Assembly (NCBI RefSeq): GCF_020386635.1
Contig: NZ_CP081942.1
Span: 4,526,001 to 4,590,000 of the forward strand
Direction: 5' to 3'
Origin: Pseudomonas sp. MM211
Lineage (GTDB): Bacteria; Pseudomonadota; Gammaproteobacteria; Pseudomonadales; Pseudomonadaceae
DNA length: 64,000 nt
Position 1 is the stretch's first letter, and every line of letters begins with the position of its first letter. Under the pieces are notes generated by a model, which did no database searches, had not been told where the DNA came from, and was given only the letters and a program-made list of their open reading frames with translations. Shown piece after piece: positions 9,340 through 17,930 of the stretch. The position numbers were made by a program, and so were the translations under genes.

Positions 9340-9524
9340 GTCCCTCTCCAGCACGTTGGTGGTACTGGTACGACGAAGGCGCTTCCTGAAAGGTTCGGGT
9401 TAACAGTCCTACGGTCTAGCGAGGTTTTTGTAGCCGGATGTAGCACCATGCTTGCTCATCCGGCTCACGGGCAGAACCATCGCCCTGCCTACAGCGTGTC
9501 ATCGAGCATCAACCCGAAGCTACG

Positions 9525-9712
9525 TGGAGCCCCACGTCGATGGCACGGTAAAACCGAGGTATTGGCTGTCTGCCGGTGGGTAATCCAGCCCGAGCTTGGG
9601 CAGTAATGCGTTGAAGGTCTTGGATACGTTGTCGGGAGTGGAACGTCGTCCTGCTCGACATCGGTACGGTTGCGTTCGCGGTCGTAACGCAGGCCGGTGA
9701 TCAGCATCACCT
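9525..9712 (-). pseudogene. Frameshifted fragment of a TonB-dependent receptor
   Basis: Reading the minus strand from about 9703, one frame gives LITGLRYDRERNRTDVEQDD. Around 9630-9640 similarity jumps by one base into another frame, giving SKTFNALLPKLGLDY and then SQYLGFTV. Together these look like the strand-loop-strand piece of the beta barrel of siderophore-type receptors, where phrases such as FNALLPKLGL are typical. Stops occur soon after in both frames, and there is no plug domain. It is about 60 codons out of roughly 700, so it is a dead remnant, possibly left by a deletion between the AraC gene and the oxidoreductase. Confidence 0.65.
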
Positions 9713-9765
9713 CTCAATCGCTCATTCTCGAGTACCGCCAGTGCGCAACAATGCTGCCAACCGGC

Positions 9766-10713
9766 CTAACCAGCGAGCGGCCCCTGCTCACCGGCCGGGC
9801 TAACCGCCTGCCCACGCAACACGGCGATATCCCGCTTGGGCGGCACGCCGAACAGGCGGCTGTATTCACGGCTGAATTGCGAGGGGCTTTCGTAGCCAAC
9901 CTTGAAGGCGGCGCTGGATACGTCCAGGTGCTCGTTGAGCATCAGCCGTTTGGCTTCGTTTAGGCGTAGCCACTTCTGGTACTGCAGCGGACTCATGGCG
10001 GTGAGCTGGCGAAAGTGATGATGAAAGGTCGGCGCGCTCATCTGTACACGAGCAGCCAGTTCCTCGACACGCAGCGACGTGGCGAAGTTGAGCTTCAGCC
10101 AGTCGATGGCCTTGGCGATGCGATAGCCCTGACCATCGACGGAGGTGATCTGGCGCAGCTTGCCCGCCTGGTCGCCCATCAGCAGGCGATAGTGAATCTC
10201 GCGCTGGATCAACGGCGCGAGCACCGGTATGGCTTCCGGTTCATCCAGCAGCGCCAGCAGCCGCTCGAACGACGCCAGCAGCGGCGCGGTGGTGCAACCA
10301 ATCCCCACCCCAGTTCCCGCCGACCGATCACGGCTGGTCGGCAAACTACCCTCGGCGATCAGCTCGGCCAGCACGCGCAAATCCAGCTTCAGGGTCAACC
10401 CCACGCAGGGCCGCTGTGGGCTCGCCACCAGTACTTCGGAGTTGGCCGGCAGATTCAGCGAGGTGACCAGAAAACGCGAGGGATCATATGGGTAGCCTTC
10501 GCCGCCGACCCACAGCCGCTTCTCGCCCTGGGCGACGAGGATGATGCTCGGCTCGACCATGCACACCACCGGTGGCGACGGCTCTTCACGCCTGAAGAAA
10601 CCAAGCCCGGCAATAGCGGTTTTGTCATCCCCCGGCCGGGCAATGCGCGCACCGATACTCTGCGCGAGCGACTCTTGGAGTGATGCGATTTGCGCGTTGT
10701 GTCTGTTCATCAT
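9766..10713 (-). CDS. AraC-family transcriptional regulator
   Basis: 315 residues from the tandem ATGs at 10713/10710; a longer frame to 10800 exists but has no better start. The N-terminal 190 residues form the AraC_N cupin-like domain (VVCMVEPSIILVAQGEKRLWVGG). The C-terminal 100 residues hold the two helix-turn-helix motifs (VEELAARVQMSAPTFHHHFR; AAFKVGYESPSQFSREYSR). It is divergent from the exported hydrolase at 10899, which it probably activates. This AraC_N class often controls neighbouring oxidoreductase or hydrolase genes in pseudomonads. Effector unknown. Confidence 0.9.
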   Translation of the reverse strand: MMNRHNAQIASLQESLAQSIGARIARPGDDKTAIAGLGFFRREEPSPPVVCMVEPSIILVAQGEKRLWVGGEGYPYDPSRFLVTSLNLPANSEVLVASPQRPCVGLTLKLDLRVLAELIAEGSLPTSRDRSAGTGVGIGCTTAPLLASFERLLALLDEPEAIPVLAPLIQREIHYRLLMGDQAGKLRQITSVDGQGYRIAKAIDWLKLNFATSLRVEELAARVQMSAPTFHHHFRQLTAMSPLQYQKWLRLNEAKRLMLNEHLDVSSAAFKVGYESPSQFSREYSRLFGVPPKRDIAVLRGQAVSPAGEQGPLAG

Positions 10714-10898
10714 CAAGCCTGTATCTGCGTCGTTATTGCACTCTAACGCGCTCGTCACGACCTTCCCATCGAAAGCCGGCAAGCTCATCGGATCGGGCAA
10801 GTAATCCAGTGAAATGCGCTACAGACCGCGTGGGCAGCTACGCAGAATGGCACGGCCTGCGACAGATCATCGATCGCATCACCACCGGAGTGCATTCA

Positions 10899-11987
10899 AT
10901 GGACAACTCGTTTTCACGCCTGGGGCTGATCCAGAGCGCCCTCTTTGCCGGCATCGCAGCCTTCGCCAGCGTGCCGGCCGCACTGGCCCAGGAAGCGCAA
11001 CACGCGACAGGAGAAAAGACCATGACGCTTACCCAGCAGTGGGACAAGACGTTCCCCCAAAGCAGCAAGGTCGACCATCAGAAAGTGACCTTCAAGAACC
11101 GCTACGGCACCACCCTGGCAGCCGACCTGTACCTGCCTAAAGAGCGCGGCAGCCAGCCGCTTCCGGCCCTGGCCGTCAGCGGCCCATTCGGCGCGGTGAA
11201 GGAACAGTCATCTGGTCTGTACGCCCAGACCATGGCCGAGCGTGGCTACATCACACTGGCATTCGACCCGTCCTACACCGGTGAAAGCACCGGCGAACCC
11301 CGCGACCTGGCCTCGCCGGACATCAATACCGAAGACTTCAGCGCCGCGGTCGACTTCCTCGGGCTACAGAAATCGGTCGATCGCCAGCGCATCGGCATCA
11401 TCGGCATCTGCGGTTTCGGTGGCATGGGCCTGAGTGCTGCAGCGGTGGATACGCGCATCAAGGCCGTGGTCACCACCGCCATGTACGACATGTCGCGCGT
11501 CATGGCCAAGGGCATGAACGACAGCTTGACGCCGCAACAACGCGCACAGGCCCTGGAGCAACTGAGCCAGCAGCGCTGGGTCGATGCCCAGAACGGCACG
11601 CCCATGCCGGGGCCGCGCATCCTGCCGGAGAAGCTCAGCGGCAACGACGGCGCGATCATCGAGGAATTCTTCGACTACTACCGCACGCCGCGCGGCTTCC
11701 ACAAGAACTCGCCGAACTCCAATGGTGCCTGGACCACCACCACACCACTGCCGTTCATGAACCTGCCGTTGCTGACCAACATCGCGGAAATTTCGCCACG
11801 GCCGATTCTAATCATCGCCGGTGAGCATGCGCACTCGCGCTACTTCAGCGAAGACGCCTTCAAGGCCGCCGCACAGCCCAAGGAGCTGCTGATCGTCAAG
11901 GATGCCAACCATGTGGATCTCTATGACCGCCTGGACAAAATCCCCTTCGAGACGATCACCAACTTCTTCGACAAGAACCTGAAGTAA
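10899..11987 (+). CDS. Exported alpha/beta hydrolase (dienelactone-hydrolase-like)
   Basis: 362 residues from the ATG at 10899, with GGAG 8 bases upstream. A signal peptide (to about residue 31, ending SVPAALAQ) predicts periplasmic location. The nucleophile elbow reads GICGFGG, with Cys in place of Ser as in dienelactone hydrolases (GxCxxGG). The acid and His likely lie in the last 60 residues (DANHVDLYD). This resembles the YcjY/DLH-like group, whose substrates are poorly known. The divergent AraC gene is the obvious regulator. The NepI-like exporter follows 170 bases downstream. Confidence 0.8.
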   Translation: MDNSFSRLGLIQSALFAGIAAFASVPAALAQEAQHATGEKTMTLTQQWDKTFPQSSKVDHQKVTFKNRYGTTLAADLYLPKERGSQPLPALAVSGPFGAVKEQSSGLYAQTMAERGYITLAFDPSYTGESTGEPRDLASPDINTEDFSAAVDFLGLQKSVDRQRIGIIGICGFGGMGLSAAAVDTRIKAVVTTAMYDMSRVMAKGMNDSLTPQQRAQALEQLSQQRWVDAQNGTPMPGPRILPEKLSGNDGAIIEEFFDYYRTPRGFHKNSPNSNGAWTTTTPLPFMNLPLLTNIAEISPRPILIIAGEHAHSRYFSEDAFKAAAQPKELLIVKDANHVDLYDRLDKIPFETITNFFDKNLK

Positions 11988-12158
11988 TCACAAGCAAGAC
12001 TGACCGAACGCGACATGCCTGCGTCCGGTCAGTCTTCGCGCTACAACTGCAAGCGCCATTCCCTGGCCTTCGCGGCCACCCCGAATAGGCCGTTCGCCGG
12101 CCCGTTGCGGCTGGCCATTGCCACACCGGACAGCATCCGGGAAACACAGGATTCATTC

Positions 12159-13370
12159 ATGCCCCCCACACCTCTTTCGTCAGCGCCCCAGGCACCCCAC
12201 GCCTGGGGCGCCGTACTTGCCATGTCGCTCGCCGCGTTTGCCCTGGTCGCCTCCGAGTTCATGCCGGTCAGCTTGCTCACGCCGATTGCAGCAGACCTGC
12301 AAATCACCGAGGGCCAGGCCGGCCAGGGCATCGCCGTGTCCGGCCTGTTCGCCCTGCTCACCAGCCTGGTCATCGCAGCGCTGGCGGCACGCGTCGATCG
12401 CAAGCGGCTGCTCCTCTCGCTGACGCTGCTGATGATCGTCTCAGGAACGGTGGTGGCGTTCGCGCCGAACTACCTGATCTTCATGCTGGGCCGCGCCCTG
12501 ATCGGTGTCGCCATCGGTGGCTTCTGGTCATTATCAGCGGCGACGGCGATGCGCCTGGTACCCACGGATCAAGTGCCTCGGGCACTGGCTATCGTCAACG
12601 GCGGCAACGCGCTGGCAACAGTGATTGCAGCACCTCTGGGCAGTTTTCTCGGCTCGCTGATCGGGTGGCGCGGCGCGTTTTTCTGCATCGTGCCGGTCGC
12701 CGCGCTGGCTGCTATCTGGCTGCTGCTTAGCCTGCCCTCGATCAAAACCGAGCGCAGCGGCAAAAGCAGCAATGTCTTCCGGCTGATGAAGAGCCTGCCC
12801 GTGGCGCTGGGCATGATCGCCGTGAGTGTCTTTTTCATGGGCCAGTTCATGCTGTTCACCTACCTGCGCCCGTTTCTGGAAACCGTCACCCACGTTGGCA
12901 TAAACACGCTGTCATTGATGCTGCTGGTACTGGGCGTGGCCGGTCTGGTCGGTACCTTCGCAATCGAGGTATTCCTGAAAAGAAGCCTGTATCGCACGTT
13001 GATCGCCATCCCGCTGCTGATGGCAGCAATCGCCATGGCGCTGATTTCCTTCGGTGCCTCAACCGCAGCCACTACCGTGTTGCTCGGCCTCTGGGGGCTG
13101 GTGGCGACGGCGGCGCCAGTCGGCTGGTGGACATGGCTGGCGAAAACCCTGCCAGACGATGCCGAGGCAGGCGGTGGGCTGATGGTGGCGATCATCCAGC
13201 TGGCGATAGCACTGGGCGCCACTGTGGGTGGGCTGGTGTTCGACCTGAGCGGCTACCGTGCAACATTCGAGTTGAGTGCCGCGCTGCTGGTAGTCGCGGG
13301 TGTGCTCGCCTGCCTGGCAGGGCGTGCCGCGCTACAGGCGCCCTCGATGGTATCGCGTGCGGCAGCATAA
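12159..13370 (+). CDS. MFS exporter, NepI-like (purine ribonucleoside efflux)
   Basis: 403 residues with twelve hydrophobic segments. The sequence tracks E. coli NepI closely by memory: EFMPVSLLTPIAADLQITEG near the N-terminus, GGFWSLSA, TAMRLVP, APLGSFLGSLIGWR, GQFMLFTYLRP and PVGWWTWLA. NepI exports inosine and related purine ribonucleosides by proton antiport. The start at 12159 has AGG 8 bases upstream; a longer upstream frame is rejected because family proteins are about 400 residues. Specificity is inferred. Confidence 0.8.
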   Translation: MPPTPLSSAPQAPHAWGAVLAMSLAAFALVASEFMPVSLLTPIAADLQITEGQAGQGIAVSGLFALLTSLVIAALAARVDRKRLLLSLTLLMIVSGTVVAFAPNYLIFMLGRALIGVAIGGFWSLSAATAMRLVPTDQVPRALAIVNGGNALATVIAAPLGSFLGSLIGWRGAFFCIVPVAALAAIWLLLSLPSIKTERSGKSSNVFRLMKSLPVALGMIAVSVFFMGQFMLFTYLRPFLETVTHVGINTLSLMLLVLGVAGLVGTFAIEVFLKRSLYRTLIAIPLLMAAIAMALISFGASTAATTVLLGLWGLVATAAPVGWWTWLAKTLPDDAEAGGGLMVAIIQLAIALGATVGGLVFDLSGYRATFELSAALLVVAGVLACLAGRAALQAPSMVSRAAA

Positions 13371-13460
13371 GGTGAGCGAGGCAAGGCACGCTTGCCGCTG
13401 CCATCAACGCCACTTGGCTCTCACCGTTCGCGCGGCGGCGGTTTCGCTTACCGCCAACGA

Positions 13461-13487
13461 GAAAAGGCACCTGCGTGGAGGTGCCTT
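13461..13487 (-). terminator. Rho-independent terminator of the ycaC-like gene
   Basis: Stem AAGGCACCT / AGGTGCCTT with a 6-base loop. On the minus strand it is followed by TTTTC, placing it about 20 bases past the stop of the isochorismatase gene. It may act on the convergent exporter as well. Confidence 0.65.
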
Positions 13488-13506
13488 CATGCTCGCCAAT
13501 TGGCCT

Positions 13507-14405
13507 TTACTTGTTGCCGGTCAGGGCCGCGTAGCTGGTCATCAGGTTGCGGTAGTCCGGGATGTGATCGGAGCAGATCTTCGCCAGCCCTTCCACATCG
13601 TTGCGCCAGTCGCGGTGCAACTCGCAGGCCACGCCGAACCAGTTCATCAGCTGAGCGCCAGCGTTGGACATACGGTTCCAGGCCGCGTCACGGGTGATCT
13701 GGTTGAAGGTGCCAGAAGCGTCGGTGACCACGAATACCTCGAAGCCCTCCTCCAGCGCCGACAGCGCCGGGAACGCCACGCACACCTCGGTCACCACACC
13801 GGCGATGATCAGCTGTTTCTTGCCAGTGGCATTGATCGCCTTGACGAAATCTTCGTTGTCCCAGGCGTTGATCTGGCCAGGGCGAGCGATGTACGGCGCA
13901 TCCGGGAACAGCTCTTTCAGCTCGGGTACCAGCGGGCCATTGGGGCCCGTTTCGAAGCTGGTGGTGAGGATGGTCGGCAGATTGAAGAACTTGGCCAGAT
14001 CAGCCAGGGCCCAAGGGACTACTCCCGTTTCAGCACGGCCGCGCCGGAGCCAGTTTTTGCGCGAGGCAAGGCACGAGGTGCGAAGTTTGGCAGGCCAAAT
14101 GAGCCACCGAGAAACGCAGCATCGCGCGAAAACTGGCCCGGCCTCTGAGGGTTGCGCGTAAGACCTCGCCATGCGTCGTTGGAGGACTTGAAAAGGGAAT
14201 GCCATTCCCTGCGTCCTCCGCCTAGCCTGGCGAGGTCTTACGCGGCAACGCGGCTCGCGCTGAAACGGGAGTAGTCCCTATCGTTGTTCTTGAACTTGTC
14301 CGGCTCGATGTCGCGCACCAGCGAGAGCAGACCAGCCTGGTGGTCGACCAGCAGAACGACGGCGTTGTCTTTGTTGAGGCGGTTGTAGGTGAAGGAAGTA
14401 GTCAT
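13507..14405 (-). pseudogene. ycaC: YcaC-type isochorismatase-family hydrolase, disrupted by an insertion
   Basis: The N-terminal piece starts at the ATG at 14405 (TYNRLNKDNAVVLLVDHQAG ... DKFKNND), and the C-terminal piece runs from codon 14013 to 13507 (WALADLAKFFNLPTILTTSF, then PGQINAWDNEDFVKAI, VVTEVCVAFPALSALEEG, ending SYAALTGNK). E. coli YcaC has the same residues continuously. Between the pieces lies the 266-bp element at 14014-14279. Reading on from the N-terminal half enters the element and stops at 14238, giving about 55 residues. Deleting exactly 266 bp restores the frame as NND-WAL. Catalytic Asp and Cys regions are on different pieces, so the gene should be inactive. It is divergent from a LysR gene. 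Confidence 0.9.
14014..14279. mobile_element. 266-bp MITE-like element with 21-bp terminal inverted repeats
   Basis: The ends are perfect inverted repeats of 21 bases (14014-14034 and 14259-14279); the left end reads A followed by GGGACTACTCCCGTTTCAGC. The inside has no transposase. It holds two large hairpins. About 14048-14063 pairs with 14124-14138 (GCCAGTTTTTGCGCG against CGCGCGAAAACTGGC). A 21-base arm at 14151-14171 pairs with 14228-14249 and encloses GGAGGAC/GTCCTCC and AGGGAATG/CATTCCCT. No clear target duplication is visible; removing 266 bp rejoins the host gene in frame. A non-autonomous transposon is the best reading; the family is not recognised. Confidence 0.85.
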
Positions 14406-14565
14406 GGCGCGATCCTCTATTTTCAGTTGGCTGCCGAGTCGTTCGGCTGGATTTGGTTGGTGTCGTGCAGTTGTCGCTGCATGTGGTAAAGATTAAATTC
14501 GACACCTTCAACGCACCAGACGGCAAAAATTGCCTACAGCGTTCCATTTTCAGAACGGTATATCG

Positions 14566-15471
14566 ATGGAAGACCTCAATACGCTCTACTACTTCACCCA
14601 GGTGGTAGAGCATGGCGGCTTCGCGCCCGCCGGCCGTGCTCTGGATATTCCCAAGTCCAAACTCAGCCGACGCATCGCCCTGCTCGAAGAGCGCCTGGGC
14701 GTGCGCTTGCTGCACCGCACCAGCCGCCATTGCTCGCTGACGGAGATCGGCCAGGAGTACTACCAGCGTTGCGTGGCCATGCGCGTGGAGGCCGAAGGCG
14801 CAGCCGAAGTGATCGAACGCAACCTAAGCGAGCCTCGCGGCCTGGTGCGCCTGGCGTGCCCAACCACCCTGCTCAACTCCTGGGTCGGGCCGATGTTGAC
14901 GCGCTTCATGCTGCGCTACCCGTCCGTGGAGCTGTTCATCGAGAGCACCAACCGCCGCGTCGACCTGCTCCACGAAGGCTTCGATATCGCCCTGCGGGTA
15001 CGCTTCCCACCACTGGAAAACACCGACATGGTGATGAAGGTGCTGGGCAACAGCCGCCAGTGCCTGGTTGGCCGCCCGGACTTTCTCAAACAGCTGCCGG
15101 AGCAGTTTCAGCCTGCCGACCTGGGCCAGTTACCGAGCCTGCATTGGGGTGGCTCGCAGCGCGAATACCAGTGGGAGCTGTTCGGCCCGAATGAGGGAAA
15201 GCTGCTGATCCCCCATCACCCGCGCATGGTCACTGACGACCTGATCGCCCTGCGCCACGGCGCCCTGGCCGGCGTCGGCATTGCCCACGTCCCACGGGTC
15301 GCGGTGCGCGAGGATCTGGACGCCGGCACCTTGGTAGAGATGCTGCCGGGCTGGGAACCCAAATGCGGCATCGTCCACGCCATCTTTCCGTCCCGCCGCG
15401 GGCTGCTGCCCTCGGTGCGTACCCTGATCGACTTTCTGGCGGAAGAGTTTAGGCAGAGCGATATGGCCTGA
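14566..15471 (+). CDS. LysR-family transcriptional regulator
   Basis: 301 residues from the ATG at 14566. The HTH is at residues 3-60 (GGFAPAGRALDIPKSKLSRR, LLHRTSRHCSLTEIG), followed by the effector domain. It belongs to the CrgA-like group whose members are commonly divergent from the gene they control. Here that is the disrupted ycaC-like isochorismatase 160 bases away, so this regulator may have lost its main target. Inducer unknown. Confidence 0.9.
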   Translation: MEDLNTLYYFTQVVEHGGFAPAGRALDIPKSKLSRRIALLEERLGVRLLHRTSRHCSLTEIGQEYYQRCVAMRVEAEGAAEVIERNLSEPRGLVRLACPTTLLNSWVGPMLTRFMLRYPSVELFIESTNRRVDLLHEGFDIALRVRFPPLENTDMVMKVLGNSRQCLVGRPDFLKQLPEQFQPADLGQLPSLHWGGSQREYQWELFGPNEGKLLIPHHPRMVTDDLIALRHGALAGVGIAHVPRVAVREDLDAGTLVEMLPGWEPKCGIVHAIFPSRRGLLPSVRTLIDFLAEEFRQSDMA

Positions 15472-15502
15472 TTCGCATGCGCCAGGCCTTACCGTTGCAT
15501 CT

Positions 15503-15622
15503 GATCGTTCCCCACGCTCCGCGTGGGAATGCATTCCGGGACGCTCTGCGTCCCTGCTGGCCAGGGAACGCGGGCGCAGCGTGACCAGGTCGGGGCTCCC
15601 ACGCTGGAGCGTGGGGGCCATC
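15503..15622. repeat. Intergenic repeat, family A
   Basis: Begins GATCGTTCCCCACGCTCCGC and ends with CCCACGCTGGAGCGTGGGGG. It contains nested palindromes of the CACGCTCCGCGTGGG type. The same family recurs at 28840-28972 and 28990-29041. It lies just after a LysR gene in each region and is a known style of pseudomonad intergenic repeat. A further REP-like palindrome follows near 15665-15695. Confidence 0.75.
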
Positions 15623-15759
15623 AAAAGTTAGGCGCCAGGCCGGAGAGTGCGGCGCAGCAGCCATCGATTCGCGCCGGGGGCGACGCTCCTCCTACGCATG
15701 GGCCTCTGACTGGCCCCGGCCTACGCCATCAACGCAGCGACTTGCGCCAGCCCTCTCCC

Positions 15760-16119
15760 CTAAACGACGGGATGGAGCTGAGAGGCTGCGAGACCGAACG
15801 CGGCAGCCAGGATGATCAGCAGCACCAGGTTGAGCAGGATCCGCCGCCCTTTGGGGAGGCCGGCGAATTCCTTGGCAACACTCGCAGCGAAGACGACAGC
15901 CACCACCGCCATCGCTGGCATGGAAACCAGCCAGTCAGCGAGCCGGCTGTTCATCAGCAGCTCGCTGTCGGGATAGAGCCCCTGACTAATGGCCATATAG
16001 TCGGGCCTGGCATCGACCAGCCCCCAGTATGCCGCCACGGTAATCAGCTGAAGCACCAGCAGAATCAGGTTGCACAGTGTCTTCAGACGAGGGAATCGAC
16101 CCGGGTCACGGCTGTGCAC
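15760..16119 (-). CDS. Small uncharacterised inner-membrane protein
   Basis: 119 residues with three hydrophobic segments (LILLVLQLITVAAYWGLV; WLVSMPAMAVVAVVFAASVA; LLNLVLLIILAAAFGLAA). The start is a GTG that overlaps the end of the upstream gene by 14 bases, so the two are probably coupled. No known family recognised. Confidence 0.65.
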   Translation of the reverse strand: MHSRDPGRFPRLKTLCNLILLVLQLITVAAYWGLVDARPDYMAISQGLYPDSELLMNSRLADWLVSMPAMAVVAVVFAASVAKEFAGLPKGRRILLNLVLLIILAAAFGLAASQLHPVV

Positions 16120-16579
16120 AGAGCGCGCTCCCGTTCTGGGTCTTGCCCATCATGTCCTTGATCACGCCACGAATCTTGGTATCCGCCAGTTGCCCGCCTT
16201 TGGACTCGACCTTGATCCGGCTGAGCGAGAACGTGGATTCGTTGTTCGCATCGAAAATGGTGAAATTCACGTCTACGGTGCCGCTGAAAGCCAGCGTGCC
16301 CTTCAGCTCCACCTCACCCAGCTTGCCGACCAGCGAAGAGCGGCTGCACAGCCAGGCGTGCTTTGTCGTGTCGATCTTCATCCACGCCGTTTCGATATGC
16401 CCGGCGATCAGCGTGCCACTGTTGCCACCGATCTCGAAACCCGAGGCGATGCCGAACGTCTGCGGCTGGTCGCTGCTGGAACGCCTTAGCTGGATATAAA
16501 CGCCACTGAACAGGCTGAAACCAATGCTGGTCTTGGGCAGCGCTGCGCCAATGCCGCTGGCCAATATCTTCATTTCCAT
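16106..16579 (-). CDS. Uncharacterised protein, beta-rich
   Basis: 157 residues from the ATG at 16579, which has a strong AAGGAG at 6 bases; the frame is open further upstream but lacks such a signal. It has many alternating hydrophobic/polar stretches (TLIAGHIETAWMKID; VDVNFTIFDANNESTFSLSR), suggesting a beta sandwich. There is no signal peptide or clear motif. It overlaps the start of the three-helix membrane protein gene and is probably in one operon with it. Confidence 0.65.
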   Translation of the reverse strand: MEMKILASGIGAALPKTSIGFSLFSGVYIQLRRSSSDQPQTFGIASGFEIGGNSGTLIAGHIETAWMKIDTTKHAWLCSRSSLVGKLGEVELKGTLAFSGTVDVNFTIFDANNESTFSLSRIKVESKGGQLADTKIRGVIKDMMGKTQNGSALCAQP

Positions 16580-16927
16580 CACATGCTCCTTATGTGTACG
16601 CAGGTCGGTGGTCATGTTGCTGAACAAGCATGACTGAGCAACACGCAGTCCACCGTGAATGACCACGCACAAAGGAAATAAATCCCGAATGCCTGCACAA
16701 CGATATGCACGGGCATATGGCCTAGCGAAGCAAGCGACTGACGGGTTCGGTTCGTAGTCGCCTACACCGAGGCTTCATAAGTTGGCGATTGCCCTGACGC
16801 TATCAACTGGACTCGTTAAAGAACCGAGCCGCGCTGCCGCTATGTAACCTGATGGAAGCGCAGTCGCCAGCAACACAGGCTGACTACGGCACTGACCAGG
16901 CAAGGATGAACAGGAGATAGAAAGGAC
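16580..16927. other. Intergenic region, nothing recognised
   Basis: 348 bases between divergent genes. No ORF with coding character and no strong hairpin was seen. It should hold the promoters of both neighbours. Confidence 0.4.
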
Positions 16928-17770
16928 ATGAGTGAGTTACCCACATTCACTTTTTCCGCCACGGCCAATTCACCCACAACTTCGCTGTGGCGCGTTACGC
17001 CCGGCCACGCGGCAAACGTCAGCGCTGAAAACGATCCTACTGCTGGCAGCGACATGCTGGCCGAACGCACCAAGGTACAGATCAGCCAAGAGGCCCTGGA
17101 CACGTTTCAGGCCTACACAGAAGCAGCAAAGACCGGCAGCACGGCCAGCAGCTCGTTGAGCCTTTCTGAAGGGGTGAAACTTCACGCTCCCGATGCATTG
17201 AGCGAGCAAGACCAACAGGCGCTGATCGCCAGCCTGCACAGAGATCCTGTAGCAGTCGCCAAAGAGGCCCTGGAAACTCAAGGGCAAGCCATGAAGGCGG
17301 CGAATCTGCAGTTAAGCGCTATCTCTACGACGATCGAACAGACCTACACCCGTCTCCTGGAAACGATTGCCAGCGCTCACCCCGATCTGAAAGGTGCCGC
17401 TTTCGGTTTTAGTGTCGATGCAGCCGGAGCGCTCGTGCTGACCAACGCGAGTTCGCTGAGCGCCGATCAACGCGATCGCCTGCTGCGAACACTCAACGCA
17501 TCGGACGACTTGGTAAAGCAGGCCAATGACCTGGCCGATGCGCAGATCGCCCTGTTCGAGGTCGAGCGCTTCAGCCTGGGGAGAGACTTCAACCGCGCCA
17601 ACTACCCGCAAACCATCGATATCGGCGCAGAACTGCTCGCAAGGGTCGCCGCCCGCAATGCTCCGCGCGATGGCCCGGCGGCTGGGTTGCACCCGCTCAA
17701 CCTGGCGAACAACTGGCGGCAGCAATTGTGGGCCAAGGGCGAGCACAAGCCGATGTCGGAGCGGGTCTGA
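16928..17770 (+). CDS. Uncharacterised cytoplasmic protein
   Basis: 280 residues; GGAGATAGAAAGG lies upstream of the ATG. The N-terminal 60 residues are Ser/Thr/Ala-rich and probably flexible. The middle and C-terminal parts are mostly helical, with a possible coiled coil (residues 110-150 and 170-215). There are no membrane segments, signal peptide or Cys residues. The VQISQEALDTFQAY phrase near residue 50 resembles small surface-appendage or effector-associated proteins only vaguely. Function unknown. Confidence 0.65.
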   Translation: MSELPTFTFSATANSPTTSLWRVTPGHAANVSAENDPTAGSDMLAERTKVQISQEALDTFQAYTEAAKTGSTASSSLSLSEGVKLHAPDALSEQDQQALIASLHRDPVAVAKEALETQGQAMKAANLQLSAISTTIEQTYTRLLETIASAHPDLKGAAFGFSVDAAGALVLTNASSLSADQRDRLLRTLNASDDLVKQANDLADAQIALFEVERFSLGRDFNRANYPQTIDIGAELLARVAARNAPRDGPAAGLHPLNLANNWRQQLWAKGEHKPMSERV

Positions 17771-17825
17771 CCGACTCGAAGCACCAAACCCATGACTGAC
17801 CTCGCCGGTAGGTGCTCCAGTACCG

Positions 17826-17891
17826 TAGGGTTGGGCGCAGCGATAACCGGGAAATTTCCCTGGGTGTCGCTGCGCTCGACCCAGGCTACGA
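17826..17891. repeat. Intergenic repeat, family B
   Basis: Contains GGGTGTCGCTGCGCTCGACC and CAGGCTACG preceded by a related inverted copy (GGGCGCAGCGATAACCGGGA). Related copies lie at 20212-20251, 39958-40027 and 42136-42190, with shorter ones near 58282 and 62624. Confidence 0.7.
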
Positions 17892-17930
17892 AGAGCGACA
17901 TTGAGTGCAGGGGATGTGACCAGGCAAACG

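Noticed and set aside
8215..9606. Long plus-strand open frame
   Set aside because: It lies antisense to the YdeP-like gene; high-GC coding DNA leaves such frames open. Its translation has no family-like features.
14406..14730. Minus-strand extension upstream of ycaC
   Set aside because: It overlaps the LysR gene antisense and is in a different frame from the isochorismatase.
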